This document shows positions 27,744-36,460 of a stretch of DNA of 64,000 bases, one piece after another. The translations under genes were made by a program, and so were the position numbers. Every line of letters starts with the position of its first letter. The stretch's first letter is position 1. The DNA comes from JAIVGZ01 sp964552205 (GTDB taxonomy: Bacteria; Pseudomonadota; Gammaproteobacteria; Natronospirales; JAIVGZ01), in assembly GCA_964552205.1 (NCBI GenBank), contig CAZKFT010000004.1, positions 32,856-96,855 on the forward strand, read 5' to 3'. The notes under the pieces are model-generated. The model was not told the origin of the DNA, did no database searches, and saw only the letters and a list, made by a program, of their open reading frames with translations.

Positions 27744-28567
27744 CAGATGAAAACCTGCGCCAACAACAACCCGCCGACGAACAACGGGGCTGCGGAGGTA
27801 ATGCTGTCGATGCGATCAAGAAGGCCGCCGTGACCAGGCAACAAGCTGCCGCTGTCTTTCACGCCTTGCTGCCGCTTGAACATGGACTCGGCGAGATCAC
27901 CCACGATAGACACTGCCAACGTCATCAAGCAGAGGATTACGAAGTACCACAAGGGACCGACACCGAGGCCGACATACCAACCGAAGGCGGTGACCAAGGC
28001 CGCCATGACAAATGCGCCGGCGACTCCCTCCCAGGTCTTGCCGGGGCTGACCAAGGGCGCAAGCTTTCGTTGACCAAAGCGACGGCCCGCGAAATATGCG
28101 CCGACATCCCCTAGCCATACCAGAGCCAGCAAGAACAGAAGGCGTTCCGGCCCCAACCCGTCCCAGCCATGAAGCGCGACAATGGCCACGAATGTCGGCA
28201 CCAGAATCAACAGACCACAGGCACCCTTGAATGCACAGCCGGCTCGGGCAGGTTGCGACTGCGGACTCAGGGCCAGCCAGGTCAGAACGAATACCCACCA
28301 GGCCAGTGCGACGGCCATCATGACAGCCAAAGCCAGTTGACCGCTTTCCAACCACCATGCGCTGGCCGCCAAGGCGATGGCCACCAAACCGACATACACA
28401 AATCGCTGGGTGCGGCTGATGCAATTCATCAACACAGACCACTCCCATGCGGCACCCAGCATGACGCCGGCCACGACCAACTCGAACATCCAGGCGGGCG
28501 CGACGAATATCGCCAACAAGAGGAGCGGTACCAGCACCAAGGCGGTGATGATGCGGTGTTTAAGCAT
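27743..28567 (-). CDS. cdsA: Phosphatidate cytidylyltransferase
   Basis: 274 aa, about 7-8 membrane segments. Makes CDP-diacylglycerol for phospholipid synthesis. The C-terminal CDP-DAG signature is present in the order LVSPGKTWEGVAGA, SIVGDLAESMFKRQQGVKDSG and LLPGHGGLLDRIDSI (Asp ligands). Overlaps uppS by 8 nt and dxr by 1 nt. Confidence 0.95.
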   Translation of the reverse strand: MLKHRIITALVLVPLLLLAIFVAPAWMFELVVAGVMLGAAWEWSVLMNCISRTQRFVYVGLVAIALAASAWWLESGQLALAVMMAVALAWWVFVLTWLALSPQSQPARAGCAFKGACGLLILVPTFVAIVALHGWDGLGPERLLFLLALVWLGDVGAYFAGRRFGQRKLAPLVSPGKTWEGVAGAFVMAALVTAFGWYVGLGVGPLWYFVILCLMTLAVSIVGDLAESMFKRQQGVKDSGSLLPGHGGLLDRIDSITSAAPLFVGGLLLAQVFI

Positions 28568-29270
28568 CCTTCACCTCACCGAATCGGCGGTCTCGTTCAA
28601 CAAACCAGGCAAAGGCGCTGTCCAGCTCCTCGGCGCTGAAATCAGGCCACAGCGTGTCCGTGAAATAGAGCTCGGTGTAGGCAAGGTGCCACAACAGGAA
28701 GTTGGAAAGTCGGCGCTCACCCCCAGTGCGGATAAACAGGTCCGGCTCTGGCGCGTCCGGGGGAATACAAAGTCGCTCAACCAGGGAGCTCTCATCGATT
28801 GTGTCCGGGTCAACGCCGTCATCGCGCACCGCGCGCGCCAACCGGCGTGCCGCTTCAACCAGTTCCCATCGTCCACCGTAGCTCACGGCAACGTTGACGT
28901 GCATGCGGGTGTTTGCGGCGGTCAGGGTTTCCGCATCCGCCATCGCTTGCTGAAGTTTGGTGGAGAAGCGACTGCGGTTACCGATGAATGAGAGACGGAT
29001 TGCGTTCTCATGAAGGTCTCTAACCTGACGGCCGAGCGAATCCACAAACAGGTCCATCAACTTGCTGACTTCGGTGGGCGGTCGGTTCCAGTTTTCACTG
29101 GAGAACGCGAAGAGGGTCAGCATGGCGACGCCGCGGTCTGCGCAGGCTTCCACGATACGCCGGGTATTCTGCTCACCGGCCTGATGGCCTGAATGGCGCA
29201 TCTTGCCTCGCTGGCGGGCCCAGCGCCCGTTGCCATCCATGATGATTGCGACGTGCGCGGGTACGGTCAC
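28560..29270 (-). CDS. uppS: Undecaprenyl (cis-prenyl) diphosphate synthase
   Basis: 236 aa. Makes the C55 lipid carrier precursor for peptidoglycan and O-antigen. Blocks: HVAIIMDGNGRWARQRG (catalytic Asp), RHSGHQAGEQNTRRIVE, LTLFAFSSENWNRP, VAVSYGGRWELVEAAR and PDLFIRTGGERRLSNFLLWHLAYTELYF. GTG start, three nt after frr. Confidence 0.97.
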   Translation of the reverse strand: MTVPAHVAIIMDGNGRWARQRGKMRHSGHQAGEQNTRRIVEACADRGVAMLTLFAFSSENWNRPPTEVSKLMDLFVDSLGRQVRDLHENAIRLSFIGNRSRFSTKLQQAMADAETLTAANTRMHVNVAVSYGGRWELVEAARRLARAVRDDGVDPDTIDESSLVERLCIPPDAPEPDLFIRTGGERRLSNFLLWHLAYTELYFTDTLWPDFSAEELDSAFAWFVERDRRFGEVKDA

Positions 29271-29272
29271 GG

Positions 29273-29830
29273 TCAGATTTCCAGGAGTTCCGCTTCCTTG
29301 GAAGTAAGGGCTTGGTCGACCTCGGCGATGGACTTGTCTGTCAATTTCTGGATTTCATCCTGCGCACGACGCTCCTCGTCCTCCGTGATTTCCTTGTCCT
29401 TGAGGAGTGACTTCAGGTCATTGTTGGCATCTCGGCGGATGTTGCGTATTGCCACCTTGGCGCCCTCGCCCTCCGACTTCACCACCTTGATCAGCTCCTT
29501 GCGGCGCTCTTCGGTGAGCGGCGGCAAAGGCACACGAATCAGTGTTCCAGAGGTCGCGGGAGTCAGGCCCAGATCAGAGGTCATGATGGCCTTCTCCACC
29601 GGCTGCACCATGTTCTTCTCCCATGGCGAAATGGTCAGAGTGCGCGAGTCTGCCACGGAAATATTGGCCACCTGGCTGAGCGGCACCTCACTGCCGTAGT
29701 ACTCAACCGTGATGTGGTCGAGCAGACTGGTGTGCGCACGACCGGTACGAAGCTTGGTCAGCTCGTTCTTGAGCGCTTCGACGCTTTTGGCCATGCGGGA
29801 CTGCGCGTCGTTGCGGATCTCTGTGATCAT
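29273..29830 (-). CDS. frr: Ribosome recycling factor
   Basis: 185 aa, exact family length. Splits post-termination ribosomes with EF-G. RTGRAHTSLLDHITVEYYGS and GTLIRVPLPPLTEERRKELIKVVK are clear signatures, with the helical C-terminal KSLLKDKEITEDEERRAQDEIQKLTD. ATG overlaps the pyrH stop (ATGA). Confidence 0.98.
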   Translation of the reverse strand: MITEIRNDAQSRMAKSVEALKNELTKLRTGRAHTSLLDHITVEYYGSEVPLSQVANISVADSRTLTISPWEKNMVQPVEKAIMTSDLGLTPATSGTLIRVPLPPLTEERRKELIKVVKSEGEGAKVAIRNIRRDANNDLKSLLKDKEITEDEERRAQDEIQKLTDKSIAEVDQALTSKEAELLEI

Positions 29831-30567
29831 GCTGCTACCCCATTGTTGACGGTTGTTCCCACGGACTCATCCCCCTTCATGATTCGCATGAGATCACCCT
29901 TGCGGTTGATGTCGAAAATCTTGAGGGGAACATCGTAGTCGCGACACAGCACGATGGCGGTCGCATCCATGACCTCGAGCTTGTCCGCGAGCACCTGGTC
30001 GTAACTGAGCGTGCTGTAGCGGGTGGCTTCCGGGTCTTTGTGCGGGTCAGCGCTATACACGCCATCGACCTTGGTTGCCTTGAGCAAAAGATCGGCGCCG
30101 ATTTCGATGGCGCGCAGGCTGGCCGCTGAATCCGTGGTGAAGAACGGGTTTCCGGTGCCGGCCGCGAAGATGACGACTCGGCCTTTTTCCAGATGGCGGA
30201 CAGCGCGACGACGGATGTAGTCTTCGCAGACTTCGTTGATACGGAGCGCGGACATGACCCGCGCGAAGATGCCATGACCCTCAAGGGCGTCCTGCATGGC
30301 GAGCGAGTTCATCACAGTCGCCAGCATGCCCATATGGTCGCCGGTGACGCGGTCCATACCCGCACCCGCCAAGCCAGCCCCGCGGAAGATGTTGCCGCCT
30401 CCGATGACCACGCCTACTTCCACCCCATACGCCGCCACGTCCTTGATTTCCTCGGCCAGGCGTTTGATGACCTTGGGATCGATGCCGTAATCGGCCTCGC
30501 CCATCAGGGCCTCGCCACTCAGTTTCAGGAGGATGCGCTTATATTTTGGGGCTGCAGCGTCGGTCAT
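29827..30567 (-). CDS. pyrH: UMP kinase
   Basis: 246 aa. Phosphorylates UMP to UDP. Seen: RILLKLSGEALMGEADYGID, VVIGGGNIFRGAGLA, DHMGMLATVMNSLAM, GTGNPFFTTDSAASLRAIEIGAD and KVDGVYSADPHKDP. Downstream of tsf, separated by a terminator hairpin and one REP-like sequence. Confidence 0.98.
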   Translation of the reverse strand: MTDAAAPKYKRILLKLSGEALMGEADYGIDPKVIKRLAEEIKDVAAYGVEVGVVIGGGNIFRGAGLAGAGMDRVTGDHMGMLATVMNSLAMQDALEGHGIFARVMSALRINEVCEDYIRRRAVRHLEKGRVVIFAAGTGNPFFTTDSAASLRAIEIGADLLLKATKVDGVYSADPHKDPEATRYSTLSYDQVLADKLEVMDATAIVLCRDYDVPLKIFDINRKGDLMRIMKGDESVGTTVNNGVAA

Positions 30568-30616
30568 GTCTTCTCCCGGTCAAAATCCGGCAAATGATAC
30601 CCCAAAGGGATGCAGG

Positions 30617-30643
30617 AATCGCGGTCCGTGGGACCGCTCCCAC
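30617..30643 (-). repeat. Single REP-like palindrome
   Basis: On the minus strand GTGGGAGCGGTCCCACGGAC continuing CGCGATT: the GTGGGAGCGG head and a CGCGA tail match other REP copies in the window, with an internal GGTCCCACGGACC hairpin. It lies just after the tsf terminator hairpin. Confidence 0.75.
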
Positions 30644-30651
30644 AAAAGAAC

Positions 30652-30691
30652 AGGCCCTGTTGGAACCAGTAGCAGGTTCCAGACAGGGCCT
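30652..30691 (-). terminator. Rho-independent terminator after rpsB-tsf
   Basis: Inverted repeat AGGCCCTGT/ACAGGGCCT plus GGAACC/GGTTCC with a 7-nt loop, followed on the minus strand by GTTCTTTTG. It starts 18 nt after the tsf stop, so it ends the ribosomal operon ahead of pyrH. Confidence 0.85.
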
Positions 30692-30708
30692 TGGTACACC
30701 AACCAGGT

Positions 30709-31584
30709 TTAGACCTGGGAGGCCTTCTTAACCTCTTCGGCGAAGTTCTCGACTTTCTTTTCGATGCCCTCGCCAACTTCCAGGCGTACAAAGCCGTGGA
30801 CGGAGGCACTGTTGGCGGCCAACAGCTTGGCGACGGTCTGGTCGGGATCCTTCACGAACGGCTGACCGACCAGCGTGATTTCCGCGAGGTACTTGCGCAA
30901 ACGGCCTTCCACCATCTTCTCGATGATGGCGGCTGGCTTGCCCTCCTGCTGCGACTGGGCGGCGATAATCTCGCGCTCCTTCTCAAGCAGTTCGGCCGGA
31001 AAATCACCCTCTGCGACACAGACCGGTCGGCTGGCGGCGACATGCATGGCAATGTCACGCGCCAAGTCATCATTTCCACCCGCCATGTCCACCAGCACGC
31101 CGATGCGGGTGCCGTGCAGGTAGGCACCGATACGGTCCCCCTTGGCGGCAACCAGCTCGAAACGACGGACACCGATGTTCTCACCAATCTTCGCCACCAT
31201 AGCGCGACGAGTGACCTCAACGGTTTCGCCGCCAAGGTCCAAAGCACCCAGCGCGTCTAGATCGGCTGGCGCGTTCTGGAGCACCAACTTCGCCACACCT
31301 TCAGCGAATGCACGGAACTCAGGACCGGTGGAAACGAAATCGGTCTCGCAGTTCACTTCAACGATGGCAGCGCGCTTGCCGTCAGCGGATACCTCGATGA
31401 CGATGGTGCCTTCAGCGGCAACCCGGCCCGCTTTCTTGTCGGCCTTGGCCAGACCTTGCTTGCGCATGAGCTCAATAGCTGCCTCCATGTCGCCGCCGGT
31501 CTCCACCAACGCCTTCTTGCACTCCATCATCCCCGAGCCAGTGCGCTCGCGGAGCTCTTTTACCATTGCTGCTGTAACAGTCAT
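30709..31584 (-). CDS. tsf: Elongation factor Ts
   Basis: 291 aa. Nucleotide exchange factor for EF-Tu. N-terminal AAMVKELRERTGSGMMECKKALVETGGDMEAAIELMR and the core signature VNCETDFVS are clear; two repeated core subdomains follow with DLARDIAMHVAAS. Twelve nt after rpsB, ending at a strong hairpin terminator. Confidence 0.98.
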   Translation of the reverse strand: MTVTAAMVKELRERTGSGMMECKKALVETGGDMEAAIELMRKQGLAKADKKAGRVAAEGTIVIEVSADGKRAAIVEVNCETDFVSTGPEFRAFAEGVAKLVLQNAPADLDALGALDLGGETVEVTRRAMVAKIGENIGVRRFELVAAKGDRIGAYLHGTRIGVLVDMAGGNDDLARDIAMHVAASRPVCVAEGDFPAELLEKEREIIAAQSQQEGKPAAIIEKMVEGRLRKYLAEITLVGQPFVKDPDQTVAKLLAANSASVHGFVRLEVGEGIEKKVENFAEEVKKASQV

Positions 31585-31596
31585 CTGAATCTCCGG

Positions 31597-32568
31597 TTAA
31601 TCGGCTTTCTTGGTGGCCTTCTTCTTGGCAACCTTCTTTTTGGCAACCTTCTTCTTGGCCACCTTCTTCTTCACGATTGTTTTCTTTTTCGGCGCGGCTT
31701 CTTCGGCTGGCGGCGCTACCTCTTCAGCGACGGGCTCCGCTTCAACCTTGGGCTCGGCTTTCTTGGCCGTGGCTTTCTTGACAGCCGGTGTCTTGGCAGG
31801 AGCGCGGCGCGCGTTGCCCTTCACGTTCGGGCTACCGTCTTCGTCCAACTCGACGAATTCATCGGTGCTATTCGCCAAGCGCGGCAATGAGTCAACTCCG
31901 GAGAGAATGGCGTCTGCCAATCCGCCGGCATACAACTCAATGGCGCGGATGGCGTCGTCATTGCCTGGGATGACCCAGTCGGCACCATCCGGCGAGTTGT
32001 TGGTATCGACAATACCAATCACCGGGATGCCCAATTTGCGCGCTTCGGCTACTGCAATCTTCTCGTGGCCGACGTCAATCACGAACAAAGCGTCCGGCAG
32101 GCTGTTCAGGTTCTTGATACCGCCGAGGCTCTTCTCGAGCTTCTCCATCTCGCGACGGCGCATCAGTACTTCCTTCTTGCCCAGCTTCTCGAAGCCACCT
32201 TCCTTCTCCATCTCCTCAAGGTCGGTGAGACGCTTGATCGACAACTTGACGGTCTTGAAGTTGGTGAGCATGCCGCCCAGCCAACGCTGGGTGATGTAAG
32301 GCATGCCACAGCGCTGTGCTTCGCGCTGCATGACATCACGCGCGGCACGCTTTGTACCGACGAACAGGACGGTGCCGCGGTTGCCGACGAGACTGCTCAC
32401 GAAGTTCTGGGCCTCGACGAAGAGCGGAAGCGTCTTCTCAAGGTTGATGATGTGAATCTTGTTGCGTTCACCGAAGATGAAGGGCTTCATCTTGGGGTTC
32501 CAGAAACGGGTCTGATGTCCAAAATGGACGCCCGCTTCCAGCATTTGCCGCATGGAAATGCCAGCCAT
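31597..32568 (-). CDS. rpsB: 30S ribosomal protein S2 with long Lys/Ala-rich C-terminal tail
   Basis: 323 aa against about 240 for E. coli S2. The core (residues about 1-235) is canonical: SMRQMLEAGVHFGHQTRFWNPKMKPFIFG, FVGTKRAARDV, RWLGGMLTNFKT and VDTNNSPDGADWVIPGNDDAIRAI. After VELDEDGSP the last 80 or so residues form a low-complexity tail: an Ala/Glu/Pro stretch then about 30 residues of VAKKK-type repeats. ATG at 32568 has GAGGAA 7 nt upstream. Longer in-frame sequence is leader. Confidence 0.97.
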   Translation of the reverse strand: MAGISMRQMLEAGVHFGHQTRFWNPKMKPFIFGERNKIHIINLEKTLPLFVEAQNFVSSLVGNRGTVLFVGTKRAARDVMQREAQRCGMPYITQRWLGGMLTNFKTVKLSIKRLTDLEEMEKEGGFEKLGKKEVLMRRREMEKLEKSLGGIKNLNSLPDALFVIDVGHEKIAVAEARKLGIPVIGIVDTNNSPDGADWVIPGNDDAIRAIELYAGGLADAILSGVDSLPRLANSTDEFVELDEDGSPNVKGNARRAPAKTPAVKKATAKKAEPKVEAEPVAEEVAPPAEEAAPKKKTIVKKKVAKKKVAKKKVAKKKATKKAD

Positions 32569-32686
32569 GTCACTATTCCTCATTGTAGGGGTTGAGCCTC
32601 CATGTACCCTCACCCGACGACCCCGGGCCTCTCGGCTGGGGGCACCCCGTGGGTGTGCCGGCACATGTGTGGTTTGCCTAATAGGC
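32569..32686 (-). promoter_or_regulatory. rpsB mRNA leader (about 118 nt), possible S2 autoregulation site
   Basis: Sequence between the predicted start of transcription and the rpsB ATG. It is GC-rich and contains potential stems, for example GGCACACCCACGGGGTGCC. In E. coli S2 represses rpsB-tsf through its leader; whether this leader does so is inference. Confidence 0.4.
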
Positions 32687-32692
32687 GCGCGC

Positions 32693-32721
32693 TTTATACC
32701 ACGCCACCCCTTCCCATTCAA
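32693..32721 (-). promoter_or_regulatory. Strong sigma-70 promoter of rpsB-tsf
   Basis: On the minus strand TTGAAT (32721-32716) and TATAAA (32698-32693) are separated by exactly 17 nt, 5 of 6 matches each end region close to consensus. A GCGCGCGCC discriminator follows, typical of growth-rate and ppGpp-controlled ribosomal promoters. Confidence 0.8.
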
Positions 32722-32730
32722 GTATTTAGC

Positions 32731-32795
32731 TTCGCGGCCCGTGGGGCCGCTCCCACGTAAAGAATGGGTGTGGGAGCGGCCCCACGGGCCGCGAT
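32731..32795. repeat. REP doublet (BIME-like) upstream of rpsB promoter
   Basis: Two inverted copies of a GTGGGAGCGGCCCCACGGGC-CGCGA unit separated by about 14 nt, able to form a stem of about 25 bp. It ends 9 nt upstream of the rpsB -35 box. Confidence 0.85.
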
Positions 32796-33038
32796 AGGTC
32801 GGTGGCAGATGGTGGGCGAAGCGCCCGGAGTGGGTTGCGTGCCAGGAGCGCCCTGAGCGGGAGTCGGGGAGTCGCAGTGAAGGGCAAGCACGAAATAGGC
32901 GGCGCACCCACTTCTGCCGCGACACCGGTCGCAAGCGCCGCAGCGAAGGGCGCGAGCTGGTGCGTTCAACCCCGAAGGGCGCCCGCAACAGACTTGAACA
33001 ACGCCCCAAAGCCAGAGGAAGCCGTACCGGCCGGGGGC
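32796..33038. other. Non-coding stretch between rpsB and map with no recognised gene
   Basis: GC-rich sequence with small hairpins (GGGCGAAGCGCCC near 32815). Reading frames crossing it have no family resemblance and overlap the REP doublet. No tRNA, ncRNA or repeat recognised. Confidence 0.6.
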
Positions 33039-33047
33039 TGGTAGAAT
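33039..33047 (+). promoter_or_regulatory. Extended -10 promoter of map
   Basis: TGGTAGAAT: a TG extension one base before TAGAAT (33042-33047). It ends 9 nt before the preferred map ATG at 33057 and abuts an upstream in-frame ATG at 33048, which would therefore not be transcribed. Confidence 0.55.
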
Positions 33048-33056
33048 ATGCACCGC

Positions 33057-33824
33057 ATGAATGTCACCATCAAAAATCCCCAAGAACAGGAGCAGATGAG
33101 GGTTGCCGGGCGTCTCGCCGGTCAGGTCCTGCACTACATAGAGCCCCACGTGCAGCCGGGCATCACCACCGAGGAGCTGGACCGTATTGCCCACGAATAC
33201 ATCACCCGTGACCTCGACGCCATTCCCGCCCCGCTCAACTACCGTGGCTTCCCCAAGTCCATCTGCACCTCGGTCAATCATGTGGTCTGCCATGGCATTC
33301 CAGGCGGCAAACGCCTGAAGAACGGCGACATCGTGAACGTGGATGTCACCGTCATCAAGGACGGTTTCCACGGGGATACCAGCGTGATGTTCTTTGTAGG
33401 GGAACCATCCATCCAGTCACGCCGGCTGTGCAAAGTTGCCCGCGAGGCGATGATGGTCGGCATCGAGATGGTCAAACCTGGCGTTCGACTTGGGGATCTG
33501 GGGCACGCCATACAGACCTATGCGGAATCCCACGACTACTCGGTGGTGCGGGAATACTGTGGTCACGGCATCGGGCGGGTCTTTCATGAAGACCCGCAGA
33601 TTCTTCACTACGGCACACCCGACACCGGTATGGAGTTGGTCGAAGGCATGACCTTCACCATTGAACCGATGATCAACGCCGGTCGCCGCCATGTAAAACT
33701 TCTGGCCGATGGCTGGACTGTCGTGACCAAGGACCACTCACTGTCGGCCCAGTGGGAACACACCGTCCTTGTCACCCGCGATGGCTGCGAAATCCTCACG
33801 CAACGGCCAGGTGGTGTCGTCTGA
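33057..33824 (+). CDS. map: Methionine aminopeptidase, type I
   Basis: 255 aa. Removes the initiator Met cotranslationally. Metal-ligand blocks: NVDVTVIKDGFHGDTSVMF (two Asp), CGHGIGRVFHEDP (His), FTIEPMIN (Glu) and QWEHTVLVT (Glu). ATG 33057 (MNVTIKNPQEQEQM) is preferred over 33048 because a TGGTAGAAT promoter element ends at 33047. glnD starts 1 nt after its stop. Divergent from rpsB as in many gammaproteobacteria. Confidence 0.96.
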   Translation: MNVTIKNPQEQEQMRVAGRLAGQVLHYIEPHVQPGITTEELDRIAHEYITRDLDAIPAPLNYRGFPKSICTSVNHVVCHGIPGGKRLKNGDIVNVDVTVIKDGFHGDTSVMFFVGEPSIQSRRLCKVAREAMMVGIEMVKPGVRLGDLGHAIQTYAESHDYSVVREYCGHGIGRVFHEDPQILHYGTPDTGMELVEGMTFTIEPMINAGRRHVKLLADGWTVVTKDHSLSAQWEHTVLVTRDGCEILTQRPGGVV

Positions 33825-33825
33825 C

Positions 33826-36402
33826 ATGATTCCCCGGCGCCAGACGCTGGCGTCGTTCGACGCGGAGCAACGTCGCAGGTTTGAGGCGGGAGAACCGGCC
33901 AGCGCACTGGTTCGTGAGCGTGCGCAAGCAGTGGACGCCATCTGCATCGACGCCTTCGACCATTTCTTTTCCAGTGGGAGCGGCGTTCTCGTCGCGGTCG
34001 GCGGCTACGGACGTGGAGAGCTCCACCCCTACTCCGATGTGGACTTGATGGTGTTGCTGTCCGATGAGGATGAAGCATCCCCAGCGGACCGAGACCATGC
34101 GATAGAGCAGTTCATCGCGTACCTGTGGGATTGCGGGCTGGAAGTTGGGCATTCCGTGCGCACGGTTGCGCAGTGCGCGGAAGAAGCCGAGGCAAACATC
34201 AGTGTTGCCACAACACTGATGGAGTCGCGCCTGCTCTCGGGATCTGACACCTTGTTCGAGCATATGCGCCAGGCAACCGGCCCGGACCGCATCTGGTCGG
34301 GACCCGCTTTCTTCGAAGCCAAGTGGAAGGAACAGCAGGCCCGTCATGGGCGCTACCACGACACTGGATACAAGCTCGAACCCAATGTGAAGGAAGGTCC
34401 CGGCGGATTGCGCGACATCCAGATGATTGGTTGGGTTGCGAAGCGTCATTTCGGTGTCAACACCCTGTCCGACCTTGTTGGCCGTGGCTTTCTCACGCAA
34501 AGCGAACTCGAGCAGCTCTCGGCGGGCCAAGATTTCCTGTGGCAAGTGCGCTTCGCACTCCATCTGGCCACAGGCCGGCGCGAAGACCGCTTGTTGTTCG
34601 ACAACCAGAGAACCCTGGCGCAGATGTTCGGCTATCAGGACGAAGGGCACAGTCTCGCCGTTGAGCAATTCATGCAGCGCTACTACCGCGCCATCATCGA
34701 CCTGAGCCGGCTGAACGAGGTCCTGCTGCAGCTGTTCCAGGAAGCCATCCTGCTCGGCGACGACACCGATGACCCTGCGCCCATCAATGCGCGCTTCGAG
34801 GAAGTGAAGGGCTTCATCCAGGTAACCCATGATCGCGTGTTCGAGGAAACGCCTTCTGCGCTTTTGGAAATATTCCACTTGCTGCAACAGAACCCGCATC
34901 TGAAGGGTGTGCGTGCATCCACCATCCGTTTGCTCCTGAGGGCGCGTGACCTCATCAATGAGCGCTTCCGCGCCGACCCGGTGAATCAGGAGCTGTTCAT
35001 GTCCATCCTGCGCGAGCCCGTCGGCATCACCCATGAACTTCGCCGCATGAACCGCTACGGCATCTTGGGGCGTTACATCCCGGCGTTCGGACGCATCGTG
35101 GGACGCATGCAGTACGACTTGTTCCATGCCTATACCGTGGATGAGCACACGCTTTTCGTGGTCAGCAACCTGCGACGCTTCGCATTGCCACGCTTCCAGT
35201 CCGAAGTACCGTTCGCCAGCGAGGTCATGCAGTCCCTCCCGAAGCCGGAACTGATCTACATCGCCGGACTGTTCCACGACATCGCCAAGGGGCGTGGTGG
35301 TGACCATTCGGAGCTCGGTGCCGTGGATTCGGAGGCATTCTGTGAGAGCCACGGCTTGTCGCGTTACGAGACCCGCCTGGTGTCCTGGTTGGTGCTCAAC
35401 CACCTCTTGCTGTCCATCACAGCGCAGAAGAAAGACATCTCCGACCCGCGCGTCATTCACGAGTTCGCGGAACGCGTCGGCGATCAGGCGCATCTGGATC
35501 ACCTGTTCGTTCTGACATGCGCTGATGTTCGCGGCACCAACCCGGACCTCTGGAACTCGTGGAAGCGCACCCTGTTCGAGGACCTGTACCGACAGACCCG
35601 ACGTGCATTGAGACGCGGCTTGGAAAACCCCATCGACCGGGAGGAACTGGTCAGCGAGACACGCGATGCTGCGCGCGCACGCTGCGGCGAGCTAGGGCTG
35701 CCGTCAGACCAGGTTGACCGACTCTGGGTTGGACTGACCTACGACTACTTCCTGCAGCACACACCGGATGAGATTGCTTGGCATGCATCGGCGCTGGTTC
35801 AGGCCGAAGACCCGGATGCGCCACTGGTGCTGGTCCGGCAGACCAGCGAGCGTGGCGGTACGGCCGTCTTCGTCCACACACACCATGACCTTACCGCCTT
35901 CGGGCGCGCCACCGCTGCGCTGGACCAGTTGCGCCTGACCGTCATGGATGCCCGCCTTGTGCCGGATGATGCGGGTCGCAGCCTCGCTACCTACACGGTG
36001 CTTGAAGCCGATGGTGCACCCATCAGCGATCGACACCGTGTGGATGAAATCCAACGCGTCATGACCCGGGTGATGACGCAATCCGGGGCGGTGCCGCCGC
36101 GGGGCATGCGCATCCCTCAGCGCAAGGTTCGCGCCTTCAGAACACCGACGCATGTCAGTTTTTCCGACGACACGCGCAACCGGCGGACTGCGGTAGAGAT
36201 TGCCTCGGCCGACCGGCCAGGCCTGTTGGCCACCATCGGCCGGGTTTTCGCGCAGAACGCGGTGCTGGTCAACACGGCCAAAGTATCCACGGTCGGGGAA
36301 CGCGTGGAGGATGTGTTCTTCGTGACCGACATGGCGGGATTACCGCTTGATGATGCCGCACAACAGGCGCTCTCCGAAGCCCTCACCACCGCGCTCGAAT
36401 AG
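33826..36402 (+). CDS. glnD: Bifunctional uridylyltransferase/uridylyl-removing enzyme GlnD
   Basis: 858 aa. Senses glutamine and (de)uridylylates PII. N-terminal nucleotidyltransferase motif GGYGRGELHPYSDVDLMV (residues 59-76); NVKEGPGGLRDIQMIGWVAKRHFG near 187; HD-domain FHDIAKGRGGDHS near 484; two ACT domains (about 660 and 785, VEIASADRPGLLATIGRVFAQN). ATG at 33826 is 1 nt after map. The TAG stop is followed directly by a REP. Confidence 0.97.
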   Translation: MIPRRQTLASFDAEQRRRFEAGEPASALVRERAQAVDAICIDAFDHFFSSGSGVLVAVGGYGRGELHPYSDVDLMVLLSDEDEASPADRDHAIEQFIAYLWDCGLEVGHSVRTVAQCAEEAEANISVATTLMESRLLSGSDTLFEHMRQATGPDRIWSGPAFFEAKWKEQQARHGRYHDTGYKLEPNVKEGPGGLRDIQMIGWVAKRHFGVNTLSDLVGRGFLTQSELEQLSAGQDFLWQVRFALHLATGRREDRLLFDNQRTLAQMFGYQDEGHSLAVEQFMQRYYRAIIDLSRLNEVLLQLFQEAILLGDDTDDPAPINARFEEVKGFIQVTHDRVFEETPSALLEIFHLLQQNPHLKGVRASTIRLLLRARDLINERFRADPVNQELFMSILREPVGITHELRRMNRYGILGRYIPAFGRIVGRMQYDLFHAYTVDEHTLFVVSNLRRFALPRFQSEVPFASEVMQSLPKPELIYIAGLFHDIAKGRGGDHSELGAVDSEAFCESHGLSRYETRLVSWLVLNHLLLSITAQKKDISDPRVIHEFAERVGDQAHLDHLFVLTCADVRGTNPDLWNSWKRTLFEDLYRQTRRALRRGLENPIDREELVSETRDAARARCGELGLPSDQVDRLWVGLTYDYFLQHTPDEIAWHASALVQAEDPDAPLVLVRQTSERGGTAVFVHTHHDLTAFGRATAALDQLRLTVMDARLVPDDAGRSLATYTVLEADGAPISDRHRVDEIQRVMTRVMTQSGAVPPRGMRIPQRKVRAFRTPTHVSFSDDTRNRRTAVEIASADRPGLLATIGRVFAQNAVLVNTAKVSTVGERVEDVFFVTDMAGLPLDDAAQQALSEALTTALE

Positions 36403-36403
36403 A

Positions 36404-36460
36404 TGTAGGAGCGGTGCTGCCTGCCTACCGAAGCTTTAGCGTAGGTAGGTGCCCGCGAAT
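36404..36460. repeat. Long-hairpin REP variant at the glnD/dapC 3' ends
   Basis: TGTAGGAGCGGTGCTGCCTG head and GTAGGTAGGTGCCCGCGAAT tail, with an inner CTACC...GGTAG stem around GAAGC. Same variant as at 42645-42704 and 51793-51848. Its right part encodes the last residues and stop of dapC; it starts 2 nt after the glnD stop. Confidence 0.8.

Noticed and set aside
30652..30691. Small RNA gene between tsf and pyrH
   Set aside because: The hairpin with following U-rich tract fits a terminator; no separate promoter is seen.
32718..33371. 217-codon minus-strand open frame between rpsB and map
   Set aside because: It crosses the REP doublet and is antisense to map; no domain recognised.
33796..35502. 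568-codon minus-strand open frame
   Set aside because: Entirely antisense to glnD; no recognisable domain.
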